Assembly: GCF_918797505.1 (NCBI RefSeq) | Contig: NC_092797.1 | Coordinates: forward strand, 992,001-1,056,000 | Origin: Bemisia tabaci | Lineage: Eukaryota > Arthropoda > Insecta > Hemiptera > Aleyrodidae | Direction: 5' to 3' | DNA: 64,000 nucleotides | Shown here: piece by piece, positions 32,521 through 44,458 of the stretch | Layout: the number at the start of each line of letters is the position of its first letter | How positions within the stretch are numbered: position 1 is the stretch's first letter | Translations under genes and position numbers: made by a program | The notes under the pieces: generated by a model | What the model saw: the letters and a program-made list of their open reading frames with translations, nothing else | Database searches by the model: none | What the model was told of the DNA's origin: nothing

Positions 32521-32763
32521 CGTTATTAGATCAGCGACGCAATCGCGTTCGAATGAAAGATCCGGAGAGTCGTTCCGCTTTGAGAGGATATTGCCTCGTT
32601 TGAATTCGGATACATTCGTCTGGATCCGAAATCGTCGAACACTCGTAGAGGGAACCACTGGAGATGAAAACACACAACTATGGCAGATAGGCACTGAGTC
32701 AGTCGTGTGACATAATGTCACTGAGAATTCACGTGAATCCAGGGAATTGGGAGCATACGGCAT
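32521..32763 (-). CDS. Candidate 5' coding exon of an unidentified minus-strand gene
   Basis: On the minus strand an ATG (32763) opens a frame of 81 codons that ends exactly at a strong donor (ACG|GTAAGT at 32521/32520). A CpG-rich block lies upstream at 33010-33300, as for a promoter. The peptide is serine-rich and not recognised, the start context is poor and no downstream exon was identified to the left. It may be a non-coding first exon or chance. Confidence 0.25.
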
Positions 32764-33009
32764 GGAGGATCGTCGCGATGGAGCCGTGCACCTCAGCTGA
32801 AAGAACTGTTATCATTTTGCGCGAGAGATGTGCCGCATCCTAAGGGTCAAACACCCACCCGGACTGAATGGCGAAAAAAACACGGAATGCACAAGGTGTA
32901 TGCATCAGTGAAGACGCAACGAGATGGAGCAGATGAACTGGACTGCTATGGCTATGAGCTAAGAGCGCGCTACCTGGTTTGATGTTACGTCCAGCTGACG
33001 TACTCAGGT

Positions 33010-33300
33010 GGGCGGCCGAGGGGGGACAGCGATGGTTTCAGCCTCCCTTCTCTCCCCTCCCCCCGGTACCCCGTCGTGGCCCCCACCGTGCGCTGCCTCT
33101 CCTATCATGATCCCTTCTACAAAAGCTATGGAATGGACCGCAAACGCTATTATTTCGGTCCGTGCAACAGCGCACCGCGAGTACCGCGACTGCGAAGTCT
33201 TGTATAGATGAAGCCACGCTTCCACAAGCAGCGCGCGACGGAGCCGGCGCGGCGAGGCGGCGCGGCGAGGCGGCGCGGCGCGGTGTGGCGGCGTGACATA
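33010..33300. promoter_or_regulatory. CpG-rich block, possible minus-strand promoter
   Basis: GC-rich sequence includes repeated GGCGCGGCGAGGC (about 33250-33290) in otherwise AT-rich DNA. Its position 0.3-0.5 kb upstream of the candidate exon at 32521-32763 suggests a promoter. No core promoter motif was confirmed. Confidence 0.25.
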
Positions 33301-33653
33301 ATGCAACAAAGTTCCAATTGCTTGATTCATCGATGCGTCAACTTTTTGAAATGATCGGAGATTCAGTAATCGATTAACAATCGAGTTTAATCCAAATTGA
33401 TCGATTATTTGACCGATTGATGTGCAAATTTTCAGAATAACGACATCTTTACTCTGGGAGAGCCACCGAGGTTTCCAGGTGTAAATCGCAGCATTTGTGC
33501 TGAGTAAGAGAATCGAAAAATCGTGCGTGCTGAACATTTTGAGGATGATTCAGTTAAGGGCACAGTGATTTCCTTATTTTCTTCTGAAACCGTGTTTCAC
33601 CGTAAGATACTAGCACCTTAAGGCTTTTGAATTGGCATTTTTAGAAGTTTAGT

Positions 33654-33697
<44 letters not shown>

Positions 33698-34523
33698 TAA
33701 AAAAGTACCTCGGCACTGTCAAGGATATTGAGGTTTTAATATCTGGTTACTCGATATTATGCAATCGATTAATACAATCGATTTAATAGGAATTCTAACA
33801 ACCGATTCAACATTTCATAGAAATTCTGATAATCGATGTATCGATTAATTATTTCATACTCGAAAAACTCTAGTATGCAAGATTTAAATATTTTTCGTTG
33901 CGAAAAAAGTTACTTGTTCAATCTTATTATACCTACGTGGCAACAAATAGATTTGAAATCATTGCATTCGATGGTGCGGCTAACTTCGCGTCGCTCGCTG
34001 CTTGTATGACCGCAGCTGCAATGCGCATGACCGACTCACATCGGTCCGCACTTCCGGAGATCAGCCGCTATAAATGTACATGTTCTCGGTGTCAGGTGTA
34101 GAATATCAATGGTCCTACTACAGTTCTATGGGACGTATTTAAATCAGCAGGACCTATGTCCGCTCTGATTTGAGCCCTGAGACCCATTAGAATACATGCA
34201 TGACAGGACTCATCTCACAATGGATAGAGGTCATTTTGATTTAAATGCGTCCACTAGAGACCAGGCAGAGTAGCATCACACTTCCCCATGGCGGGCCTGC
34301 GGGCCTTCCTTATCGAGATTTCACATCGAGCGCGTTGGATGTATCAACAGTTTTCCAAAGTAATTATAAAATTAGCGCATTAAATTTATATTGGAGTCTA
34401 TCAATTTAAACTCGCCGCTAGCAAGAAAATAAGAATGAACAATGAACATGGGTCCAATTTTCGGGCCATTGACGACAGTAAATACAAAATCAGCCCCCAA
34501 GTTTGCTGAACCCAAGTGTCCTT
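33300..34523. other. Intergenic DNA with a 40-base T run
   Basis: A T run spans 33655-33694. ATCGAT-containing palindromes are frequent at 33325-33425 and 33755-33850. A weak foldback (GTATTTAAATCAGCAGGACC and its partial inverse) spans about 34131-34252. No gene is recognised. Confidence 0.35.
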
Positions 34524-34773
34524 CTGCCGTGCTAATGAGGAACGCCGTATGAACCTTCAGGCGTTGCCAAATTTCCTTTGATAATACACGAATTTCCTGG
34601 TAAACTTATAAATATGTTCCCTCCAATTTTTTAGAGAATTTACTTCGCAATTTCACCTAAAGTTCCCAAAGATTTCAAGGAAAAATATTCACAACTCTCC
34701 TCAAAAATGAACATTTTATCGGAGGAAAGGCAACTCTCAAATGTTCATACGGTGTTTTTCCTTAGCACGGCAG
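34524..34773. mobile_element. MITE, CTGCCGTGCTAAGGAA family, copy 2
   Basis: It starts CTGCCGTGCTAATGAGGAAC and ends CCTTAGCACGGCAG, colinear with 14217-14469 and especially close to 42608-42861. Confidence 0.7.
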
Positions 34774-34924
34774 ACTTTTGGATATCTCGATGTTGGTAGA
34801 ATCCGTGGAGTATTTTCAACTCGTTTGGTTCACACAAATCAATGATGCGCGCACCGTTGTCATTCACCGCCTCTTCACCAAAAGGTCCAACGACTTTATA
34901 GAACCATTCCTTCGTCCGATTCTA

Positions 34925-35405
34925 CCATCCGAATCTCCCATAAAAGGATACTGACCTCCCTTGTCCTTCCATAACCCTCAGACCCTCGTCGTTGAGTCGC
35001 TCAAATAACTGATTCTTCAGATTGACGGGAGCATCATTATTCACAACATGTACTCCTAACAGGGCCTCTTTATGACCATGCACAGTAAGATGCATTCTGA
35101 TGATCCGCTGGTCTACTGCTTCCCAAAAAGTTATAAACAGACGCAAACTTTTCCGAATAAGTTTGGCGACTCCTTGCTGTGTGCCTTGATCTTTACTGAC
35201 ACCACTATAGAACAGATCATAGCAATTCATAGCATCCTAAGTTTTCTTATCCTCTGCCTTTCTTTTTAATTTCTGTCAACACGGCCACTTCTACATTATA
35301 CTTTTTTACCTTCCGATACAACCTCTAGAGGTTGTATCGGAAGGTAAAATACTGGCAACTGCCAGTATATTAGAAATACCCTGTACATTCCATGCCCCAA
35401 AAACC
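34925..35405 (-). pseudogene. Decayed LINE endonuclease-domain fragment
   Basis: On the minus strand, pieces of an apurinic-type endonuclease (exonuclease-endonuclease-phosphatase fold) appear in order. GAWNVQGI lies near 35400, LTEIKKKGRG (with the catalytic-type Glu) near 35250, and then YSGVSKDQGTQQGVAKLIRK, EAVDQRIIRM, VHGHK and VHVVNNDAP. These match the N-terminal endonuclease of non-LTR retrotransposons, often annotated in arthropods as craniofacial development protein 2-like. The frame is broken by a stop after LTEIKKKGRG and a shift before YSGVSKD, and a perfect palindrome interrupts the start. No reverse transcriptase follows, so this is a dead fragment. Confidence 0.65.
35304..35349. 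repeat. 46-bp perfect palindrome
   Basis: TTTTACCTTCCGATACAACC then TCT is followed without spacer by its exact inverse, centred on CTAG. It lies in the LINE fragment and disrupts its frame. Confidence 0.85.
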
Positions 35406-35760
35406 ATAGCCCGGTGTCGTAGTTTTTATCGTAAAATCCGTATTTTTCCATGTTCACCTAGGCTGTTTACGTTTAGGCTTTTTAACAGTAAGTTTTTTCC
35501 GGGTATCGGGGAGTTAGCCTGATGCACCAACCCGCAACCTGGAGGACCAGCCTTTGATTTTGGAGTACCGTCTCCTGGACAGGCTGATTTCACCACAGCT
35601 ATGAGCTCTGTCTGCACCGCTGATGGGTGATTCCAGAGACAATTATTTGCCCTTACATCTCCCGGTTATCCCTGACTTTTTAAAATTTCCTGACATTTTC
35701 CGGTTTTCCCGGTATTCCCTACCTGTTGGGACCATGACCATTTATTGAAGCTGCTAGAGG

Positions 35761-35914
35761 CCTGGATACGCGCTCAAATGTCCATCAATTTCCGATCAAA
35801 TGGTGACTGGTGCGCACCATCTACCATCAAATTTTTGCGGCCTGCAAAAATTTGACCGCCATTTTTGTCATCATTTTGATCGGAAGTTGACGGAAATTTG
35901 AGCGAGTATCCAGG
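35761..35914. mobile_element. 154-bp foldback MITE
   Basis: CCTGGATACGCGCTCAAATG with TTTCCGATCAAA on the left pairs with TTTGATCGGAA and AAATTTGAGCGAGTATCCAGG on the right. The central TTTTTGCGGCCTGCAAAAA also folds. Confidence 0.6.
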
Positions 35915-35971
35915 ACTTAGCGGATTTCACTAGGCCTCAAAAAATCGAGAAGCAACCTGATGAATGTTTAC

Positions 35972-36774
35972 CACGGCCGGATTTACCTACTTGCCGCCCA
36001 GGGGCCGCCTGTATTTTGCCGCCCCCTTCTCATTCGTTTTGAAACATTAATATAAACCATCAAGTGAACGTGCTAGAGGGGGAGGGATGCATAAGACGTG
36101 TTTACTCGTGTTGGGCACATTTTTTGCCAAAGCCCTGTCAACACTACCAAAAGTTAACGGAACTTTGCGCGAAAGTTAAGTTCCGTAAACCCATCTCTGT
36201 GTGGACAAGGCCTTTCATTTTAGAGAAATGAACAAAAACATTATGAAAGAATAAACATGAATGCGGTTTAATAATTTTCATTTCTGCCATCGCACCGACC
36301 GCACTGTATTTGGCGCAATGCGTGAAGTATCCCTACAGTCTTGTAGGCGCTATGCATTTCACGCCGACCGCTGCTAACCGCACTGTTTTTGACGCAATGC
36401 GTGAAGTATTCATGGAGTCTTGTAGGCGCTAATATGTGTTTCATGCTGACCGGCGCGTGCCGAGGGCTCCTCCTTTTTATCTGAAGTCTTCGTCGTCGTT
36501 GCCCTTTGCACCGCGCCGCTCCAGACCAAATTTCGTAATTGGTTTCTCTCTCAACTAAACTAATGAAAGATGCTGTCTCTTGTTTCACTGAAAGACGAAC
36601 AAATTAGAAATTACTATACTTTTACTCTCAGGAAATGAGAGATTTTGTCGCCTTTTCTTGTTCGTAATTTTTTTCTGAATCCAATTTTTTTTTTTGATAC
36701 CTACATTTGAAAAAATTGCAAAATTTGCCGCCATGGGCCGCGGCCCATATGGCCACCCCCTAAATCCGGCCCTG
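35972..36774. mobile_element. hAT-like element, CAGGGCCGG family, exact TSD ATGTTTAC
   Basis: It starts CACGGCCGGATTTACC and ends AAATCCGGCCCTG. ATGTTTAC flanks both ends exactly (35964-35971 and 36775-36782). It is colinear with 18794-19649, including two internal tandem units with TTTG(A/G)CGCAATGCGTGA. It is 803 bp with no transposase. Confidence 0.85.
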
Positions 36775-36782
36775 ATGTTTAC

Positions 36783-37875
36783 AACTTCGACAGGAGCAGA
36801 GCCCCGAGCTAGTAGTGAATGACTGCACAAAGAAACAGAGAGAAAACAGGAATGCAGCGCCTATCCGTAAACGAAGCTTTTCTTATTTTTTTTAAAAAAA
36901 AAACCAAAAAAACTAAAGTGATTTCAAGAGCCTGGATCTGATCGAATTTGGCAAATCCGCAGACACATCTCTGCAATTGAAAACATTGATTCATAAGAAT
37001 TAGCCTGATAGATTTCCAGATCTCACTGATACTTACAAGAACTAGAATTATTCTCTTAAATATATAGATGATAAAAAAAGGCTAATTTTTGGGGTGATTT
37101 TACAAAGTTTCTCAGGGCATACGCGACGGTGGCAGCTTGAAAAGTACGTCATCTTTGGTGTCGATTCTGGAGAGTTTACAACGCTGTTTTTCTTCCATTT
37201 AAATGTAGGTAAAACGATCAATTCTCAGTGGGGCAACGTATCTCGCCTAAACCAATATTTTAATAGATTTAATTGGAAGAAAAAACAGTATTGCCAACTT
37301 ACAAAATCGTTACTGTTGATAGGATTCAAGTAAGATACGGTGTGACTTTCATGACAGTGATCGCGAATAGCAATGCGAGAGCGAGACTGCGTGGGTGCAA
37401 CGTCAACTCCACTTGCCTGTATGCGGTGCGAGGATGTAGCTAAAGTGGTATCACTAGATTTTGCAGGCACTTTCTGGGATCCAGTCATTGCATTGCGCTA
37501 TGTTCTGTGTTCACACCCGTGACCGTGGTTGCTCTTGCCTTCGATACGCTCTCTGCTCCCTCTTTCCGTCAAGGTTGAGATTGCTCCCTCCAGTTCAAGT
37601 CGATGATGAAAATGCAGAAGTGCGTATCTCGGAAAACACGATTTTTCAGGATAGTAAAAAAACTGTCTACATTTCTCCTCATTGTCAGTAGAAGGGTAAT
37701 AATTCTTGAGGATAGCAAGAATAAGATGCTTTTTCAGACTTCATCAATATTTTGAATAATTTCTCGCGCTGTTAGAAAATACGGCCGAAATACCGAGATT
37801 CGCGTTTTCGGCACTAAGAATTGACACTTTATCACGAGATACGCATTTCTGCAATTAGTGTTTTAAACCTATTGT
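36783..37875. other. Unassigned intergenic DNA
   Basis: No gene is recognised. CGAGATACGCATTTCTGCA-type sequence (about 37840) is shared with about 39345-39370 and 39940-40110, marking a dispersed repeat that spans and predates the element at 37876-39212. Confidence 0.35.
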
Positions 37876-39212
37876 CAGGGGCGGACTGGCCCTAAATTAA
37901 GTATGGGGCGGGCCCCTAGGGGGGTCTGGGGGGCCCCCCCCAGTAGAAGGGGGGTCCGGGGGCCCTCCCCCGGAAAATTTTGAAAATTAGGCCCTTTTAG
38001 AATGAATTTTTCGCTATTTTAGACCCTATTCTTTAATATTATTTTTGAAACATTATCCAAAAAGAGACCAGAAATGCAAAACTTAGTATATTTTCTTAAA
38101 CTGGATGAAAAAATGAGAATCCGTTGTATACTTGGAATTCAACTTTTATTTTCCTCTTCCAACGAAAAATTGTGCCAAAGCTAAATTAGTATACAGAAGA
38201 TACATAGAATCAAGTAGAATAGTAATAGTGACAGTCTAAAAAGAACACATTCTGAAAAACACAGTTCGGATTTTTTTGTTCGTTTGTTTTTTTTAAATGT
38301 ACTTTTTAGCCGCCAAAATTGACAACTGTCTTAATTTTTTTTTGAACGTTTTATTGGATCCTTTCTTCGCTCTGCTCATAGAAAAATCAGTGCCGTTTAC
38401 TAGTTAAATGACGCGTAATGAATGAATAAATCGATCATGCGTTACGGAGGGGGGATGGGGGTAAAAAAATCGGAAAAACTGCTTTACGTATATTATGGAC
38501 AGCCCCCATTATGGATTTCGCTAAAGGGGGGAAAAATCGCCGAAGGCCCCTACGAAATCCCTTGAGGAAGGTAGGAAAGGTTCCCTACTAGGGGCCTCCA
38601 AAGTTCAAAATTGCATAGAAATGCGCCCTCGAGGCCTCTCTGAATCAGTACCAAAGGGCCCCCGGCAAAAAGGACCCTTTTGTCGAATCGGCGATAAAGA
38701 GCCCGGTGCCTTGAAGGTCCTTAGAGGCGGTATAAAACCGCATCAAGGCCTCTTCAAATCGGCAATAAATGGTCCCTTGGAAACGGCAAAAAAGGACTCC
38801 TTCGAATCAGATAAAGGGGCTCTTTTAAGGTCCTTAGAAGCGGCAAAAAAAGGCTCCATCGAGTCTTCTTCGAATCGGCAATAAATGAGTCCTTCAGGGC
38901 TCTTCCGAAATGACAAAAAAGGACCCCTTTGGACTTATTCGAATCAGAAAAAAGGGCTCTCAAAATGCAACGCCCTTAGATACGGCATAAAAAAGCTCCT
39001 TCAGGGCGCTCTCCGAATCAGCAATAAAGTGTCCTGTCCTCTCAGGAGTCTCGGGGCCCTTTCTCGAGGACGAACCGAAAAAGCCCTCGGGCGCTTCTTC
39101 GAAACGGCGAAATACGGCCCTTCAAATCGGCCAAAAGGGGCCCCTCGGGGCCCCTTTTGGCCGATGAAAGTGGGGCGATCGCCCCATCGCCACCCCGGCC
39201 AGTCCGTCCCTG
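37876..39212. mobile_element. 1.3-kb hAT-like element, exact TSD CCTATTGT
   Basis: The ends CAGGGGCGGACTGGCC and GGCCAGTCCGTCCCTG are inverse with one mismatch, and CCTATTGT flanks both (37868-37875 and 39213-39220). The right half (about 38520-39160) is a degenerate tandem array of units resembling CTTCGAATCGGCAATAAA plus GGGCCCCTT. The open frames there (38621-38884, 38885-39241) come from that array and are not recognised. No transposase motifs were seen. Confidence 0.8.
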
Positions 39213-39220
39213 CCTATTGT

Positions 39221-40506
39221 TGGCGAATTTTGATAATTTAAAAACTGAAAAAAGGGTTTCATGCTTACAATTCTTTATCAGAAGCTTTAGTTTGACCTCA
39301 TACGGCCGGATCAAGCATTGTATGATTGGAAACTGACATTAGATTACGAGATACGCATTTCTGCAATTAGCGTTTTGAAGCTACTCTTGATCATTGAGAT
39401 CAAAAATAGAATTTACTCAACCTTAAAACTTATTTAGAAGCTTTAGTCGGTCCAATACATTAAATGAAGTATTGTTTGACCGGATTGACTCTGATGAAAC
39501 TGACCGTTGTGATGAACCGTCAGTTTAATCAGTTCATGATTGCATTGGCCCAGAGAGTAAAAATGGACATGAACGCCGCGCGCTGCTAGTAGGTAGTAGA
39601 TACCTATGAAGAAATGATACTGGAGGGCCCTCGAGTGATAATCCGCCTTCAATCACGAGCGTATGCAACATTAATGACAAGTAACAGTACCTAATCCCCC
39701 CCTTCCCTCGTCTATCGGCCTATCACCAGCATTCACTGATATTATGCATACTGGACTACCTGATTATCCACATTTATCCACATCAACTTTTCCTTTAGGT
39801 AGATAAATGAAAACCATTGATAACAAACACAGAACAGCTGATCAGCTTATGTGCGGTGTTGGCGGGAAACGCTGCTGAGGAGCGCGCGTTGTGATTGGTT
39901 GTGCGTAAGGCGCGCCGAAAAATGAACAGGCCTGAACGAGATACGCATTCCTGCACTTAAGCTCGAGATACGCGAAAAAAGTTCTACGGTTTTAGGTGAC
40001 TTCCCGATTTTTTTCGATTATAATCTCTTGCTGGCTGATAGACGACATCTTCAACTACACGTTTATGCAGCTAACTCAACATTGTCAAAAATCGAGATAC
40101 GCACTTCTGCACTTTCACCATCGAAGTGCCCTCTAACTCTCTGACATGTCGTTCGCTTGGATCTATTTATTAATGAATGAGACTGTCTCAATCCTGACGT
40201 TTTAAACCCAGGAAGGAGGGTTTTTTGGTCCAACTTCTATTATTAAAAAAATGTTTACCGATCTGGAACAGGGATAAGGAATACCTCGAATAAGTCGTAA
40301 AATCGGGTGGTAATTACAGCAAGGAACCGTCCGCTAATGCTTAAATATTTTCGAAAACAGTTGAGGCGGATAAAATTCAAAGTAAGAGAGCAAGGAATGA
40401 CTCCACACAATTTCCGACATTCGATCGGATTTCATGTGTGAAATGGAAAAAAACGAATTGCAGAGGATCAACATTTTAAAAATTTGCCGGGAAGTCTACC
40501 TATACA
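39221..40506. other. Unassigned intergenic DNA with dispersed repeat
   Basis: It shares GAGATACGCATTTCTGCAATTAG with about 37840. No gene is recognised. Confidence 0.35.
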
Positions 40507-40861
40507 CGGAGAAAAAAACCTCGTGCGCGGGACCCGAAGTTTAGGTCATATGGATCTCTGAAGTTTTCGGATTGAGCATCTGAATACTTAAGGTCTAGCT
40601 GTCGAGGTTCGGATCACACATCTGAAACTCCAGTTTTTACATCTGAAGTACTTCAAATGTGAGAACCGAAGTTTTTCGATTGTGAGAACCGAAGTTGTTT
40701 GGATGTGAAAACCGAAGTACTTCAGATGTAAGAACTGGAGTTTCAGATGTGTGATCCGAACCTCGACAGCTAGACCTTAAGTATTCAGATGCTCAATCCG
40801 AAAACTTCAGAGATCCATATGACCTAAACTTCGGGTACCAAGCACGAAGTTTTTTTCTCCG
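40507..40861. mobile_element. 355-bp near-perfect palindrome (foldback MITE)
   Basis: The arms 40507-40654 and 40714-40861 are each 148 bp and almost perfect inverse copies, starting CGGAGAAAAAAAC and ending GTTTTTTTCTCCG. The 59-bp loop repeats GTGAGAACCGAAGTT-like units. TA-rich flanks (TATACA, TATATG) fit a TA target. An RNA from either strand would fold into a long hairpin. Confidence 0.8.
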
Positions 40862-42607
40862 TATATGAAGGAGAGAAAGTGTGTGCCCCCCCCCCCCCCC
40901 CTTATGGCAAGCGCTATGCTACAGCTTGCCCTGTCACTGAACCCACCGTGCGTCGTGCGTCACTGAATTGGACGTATTTCTGCCAAACGGAACTACGTGC
41001 ATTATGACGTGAGCCCTGTTACGCATATTTTCTTATAGATCTCAGGGCTCATGTCTTAATGCACATAGTTCCGTTTGATAGAAATATGTCCATTTGAAGG
41101 ATCCATATCTTCCCAAGTCATAGAGAGAACCATTGCCTCTGATCGGTCTGTTGGTTACGATTTCCCTTTGTTTTACTTATTGCAGTCTGCCATAATGCGA
41201 TGCATTCCCACCTCAACGAAAAATTTGGAAAAACTGTAAGTGAAAATGTGTTGCGTGCGTAATTTACGAATGGCATGACCCCCTCCCCCCTCCCTCAGCG
41301 CGTTATAAGTTACAGGGGCGGCAAAATCTTGACGGCTTAGAGGCGAAAGTTTTTGACCATGCTCCGGAGCTAGAATAGTTGTGCGCTTGCCTCACGCATT
41401 CAACGTTGTCAGAATGCCTGCATCAGCATGGTACTCACAGTCATAAACATCAGTAATTTGAGACAAGTGAAAAGCTAGGAGCTTCCTTCATTTCCGCGTG
41501 ATACCACATTACATACCTACTTCGGCTGATAATGAGACTCACTGAATGAGTCTGGAGTTCAAATAGTAGCGCGCTTGATTTCCGTTTTTGGTGATCCGAT
41601 GGACGCCATATTTTCTGTTAAAATGACATGCGATACATCGCATCGATTGGTTCCATTTCCTCAGCTACTCGTCATTTTTCTCGAAATTTGAGATAGCAAT
41701 TCTATCGTCAAGAGACTGAAGAATTCACTTACCAATTTTGGCGAACAAATTCAACGTAATGTAGGCGTGGTTTTTGCAGAGAGATAATATCGCATGCGAG
41801 TGCAGTTTCGATTACGGTATCAAATGCTATATATTTTCTCTAAAAAAACCACGCATTTATTGCGTTGAATTTGTTTATAAAAATTGGTGAGTGAATTCTT
41901 CAGTCTCCTGACAACAGAAATGCGATCTCAAAATTCGAGAAAAATGACAAGTAGCTGAAAAAATGGAACTAATCGATGCGATGTATCGCATGTCGTTCTG
42001 ACACAAAATGGAGCTTCGAATTCTAGACAAGTGAGGAGCCAAGATTTTCCTTCATTTCCGCGTGATACCACATTTCATACCCACTCCGGCTAACAATATG
42101 AGTCCGGTGAGTTCGAATAGTTGCGCGCTTGATTTCCGCTATTAACGATGCGAGCATAATGCCTACTAAAGGTCAGCGATTTGAGATAAATGTCAAGCTG
42201 AGATTTTCCTTCATTTTAGCGTGATACCACATCACATACCTAAATCGGAGCAAGGCCGGGTTAATCCATAGGCCGCGGCCGCTGCCTACAGCAGAAAATA
42301 TTGGGAGCAGTGAAAAATTTGCAAAGAGATGAACGAGGGTAAGGCGCCTGAATTCAGATTGCCATTTGGGTTGGCGATTTTATTCAAAACAATCAGCTGC
42401 AAGATGATGACTAATATAGACCGCAAAATAGATGATGAAAAGTCCGAAAATCCGCGTTAAAAAATGTGTTGGGTACATAATATACAAACGGCATGCCCCC
42501 CTCCCCCCTCCCGCGGTGAAAATTCGTGGGGGAGACAAATTCTCAGCCCAGGGCGCCAATTTCGTAAATATGGCCATGGTCGAATGTCGAGGATGAGGTC
42601 AGTATTA
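40862..42607. repeat. Reverse-orientation copies of the GATGTGGTATCACGCG repeat
   Basis: CGCGTGATACCACATTACATAC at about 41500, 42060 and 42220 is the inverse of the unit at 4193-4332. It comes with the associated TTGCGCGCTTGATTTCC motif. A pair of inverse blocks (about 41640-41800 and 41820-42000, sharing TCTCGAAATTTGAGATAGCA-like and TGAATTCTTCAGTCTC sequence) forms another foldback. TGTTGCGTGCGTAATTTACG near 41250 resembles about 5225-5255. Confidence 0.5.
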
Positions 42608-42861
42608 CTGCCGTGCTATGTAAAAACGCCGTATGAACCTTCAGGCGTGGCCAAATTTCCTTTGATAAAACACGAATTTCCTGGTGAAAAAATGAATATT
42701 TTCCTTACGATTTTTCAGATAATTTTGTTCGCAATTTCACTTAAAGTTCCTGAAAATTTCAAGGAAAAGTATTCATGACCTACTTTAAAAATAAATATTT
42801 TATCAAATAAAATTTGGCAACTCTCGAATGTTCATACGGCGTTCTTCCTTAGCATCGGCAG
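42608..42861. mobile_element. MITE, CTGCCGTGCTAAGGAA family, copy 3
   Basis: It starts CTGCCGTGCTATGTAAAAAC and ends CCTTAGCATCGGCAG. ATTA occurs outside both ends, which could be a short target duplication. Confidence 0.7.
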
Positions 42862-43796
42862 ATTAGGCCTTAGAGGAGATCGGAAATGACTAAATCATGA
42901 TGTCGTCACCTTCCGGCCCAAGTATCAAAAGCGCCATGCGACGTTTAAAAATTTCCGCCGTCATATTTAATTTTTTTTACAGAAAAAGCGTTCAACGACG
43001 CTGTCCGAAAATTTCACTGAATTTTTATTTGTGCTGCCGACAAAACTCAGTGAAATTTTCAAACAGATTCAAGCAACATTTTCTCTGTTAAACGTCTCGT
43101 GACGCTTGTGATACCTCGGCCGGAAAAAGACGAATTGTGGACCGCAAAACGTGGAGCTCCAATGAGCAAAAGATCATAGAGTCGAAGAAATTCAGGGTGG
43201 GCCCAAAAACGGCCCTTATTCATACCCCATATTCTCTGCAATGGAATGCATGGAAACATTAGATCCTCAATTTTGAAATGGGGGGGGGGGGGGATCATGA
43301 AGCAATTTCCGAAGTTTCTCGAGGAATTCTAGGATAATTGTTACGGAATGCCCCTGAAAAATTGTTTGAAGTTCAAGGAGAACGAAATTTTACTTTTCAA
43401 CAAATTTCACATGAAGATCAGGGACGGATTAGACTTCTAATGGTTTCGATTAGTACCATAAAAGAGATTAAAACTAAAGGAGTCCCCCAAAGGAGCTAAA
43501 TGAGAAAATGACTTGCTATTAAAATTAAACCTGTGATTTAAATTAAATTATCCTGTGAAGTTTCATTTTGAATCTCTGTTCCTATCCCGTGTTTGTTTGT
43601 CGTACGTATAAAATCGGCAACGTTTCGCCAGTAGGTATAGCAGCGGTCGACTGCTAAGAGCCCGTCAATTTCTGCGCTACTTACTTCTTCTAGTTCTTCT
43701 ATTGATGATCATTTTCCCCTTCAAAATTTCAAAAGACATCGTCTCTGGAATCTTGAAGGACTCCAAAAAAATTGTAAAAAATACGATAGTGAAATG
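42862..43796. other. Unassigned intergenic DNA
   Basis: No gene is recognised. A 12-G run lies near 43280. Confidence 0.35.
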
Positions 43797-44450
43797 CAGG
43801 CCCGCCACATCCCATCTCGGGCCCTGGTACCAGTTTTAAGGTCCGGGCCCCAATCACGGAGGGGGGGGGGGGTCCGAAGGGCATCCCCGAGAAATTTTAG
43901 AATTTATACGACTAATCGGACGCATTTTGAAGCTTCCGTAAAGAATTTTTCCATCAATTTCTGCGGAATAATTATGTTTTTTTATTTTTTTTTGGGGGGG
44001 GGGGGGGCACATGATACTATTTTCAGTTCTAAGAGGGCCAGGCCCCCCTGGACTCCCACTTCGTTTGTCTATGGCAAGGGAGTTGAGCCATGAGCAATTG
44101 AAGTCGAGGATGCCCAGACTGGAGACTCTTAGCATCTGACGACGGAAGAAAATGAAACGCAGTTACTAAAAATATCCCTCTGTACTGAAAATCTTGAAAA
44201 TAGATAGAAATTTTCCAAGAAGTATACTTCTTTGAATATTTAAGAAGAATTCTACAGTGCCCCAGCGTGTTTCTGAAAATCTATTCACCTTTTGCGAAAT
44301 TTTTAGGGTAAATTTTTCAGTTTTTCTTACGAAACAAGGGTTGCATGTGAATTCGTAGTGGTTTTTCACGGGTAACACGGGCCCCCTCCGGGGCCCGGGC
44401 CCCGGTACGAGGGACCCAGTACCCCCCCCCCCCCCCTTGTGGCGGGCCTG
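43797..44450. mobile_element. hAT-like MITE, CAGGCCCGCCACA family, exact TSD GTGAAATG
   Basis: It starts CAGGCCCGCCACATCCCA and ends TTGTGGCGGGCCTG. GTGAAATG flanks both ends exactly (43789-43796 and 44451-44458). It is 654 bp with poly-G, poly-C and poly-T tracts. This is the cleanest copy and defines the family also present at 6244-6923 and 7545-7872. Confidence 0.85.
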
Positions 44451-44458
44451 GTGAAATG

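Noticed and set aside
33004..33537. 177-codon minus-strand frame with alanine/arginine repeats
   Set aside because: It arises from the CpG-rich block and GGCGCGGC repeats; no recognisable domain.
38621..39241. Two repeat-rich plus-strand frames resembling a repetitive protein
   Set aside because: They are translations of a degenerate tandem array inside a transposable element, with no start or splice support.
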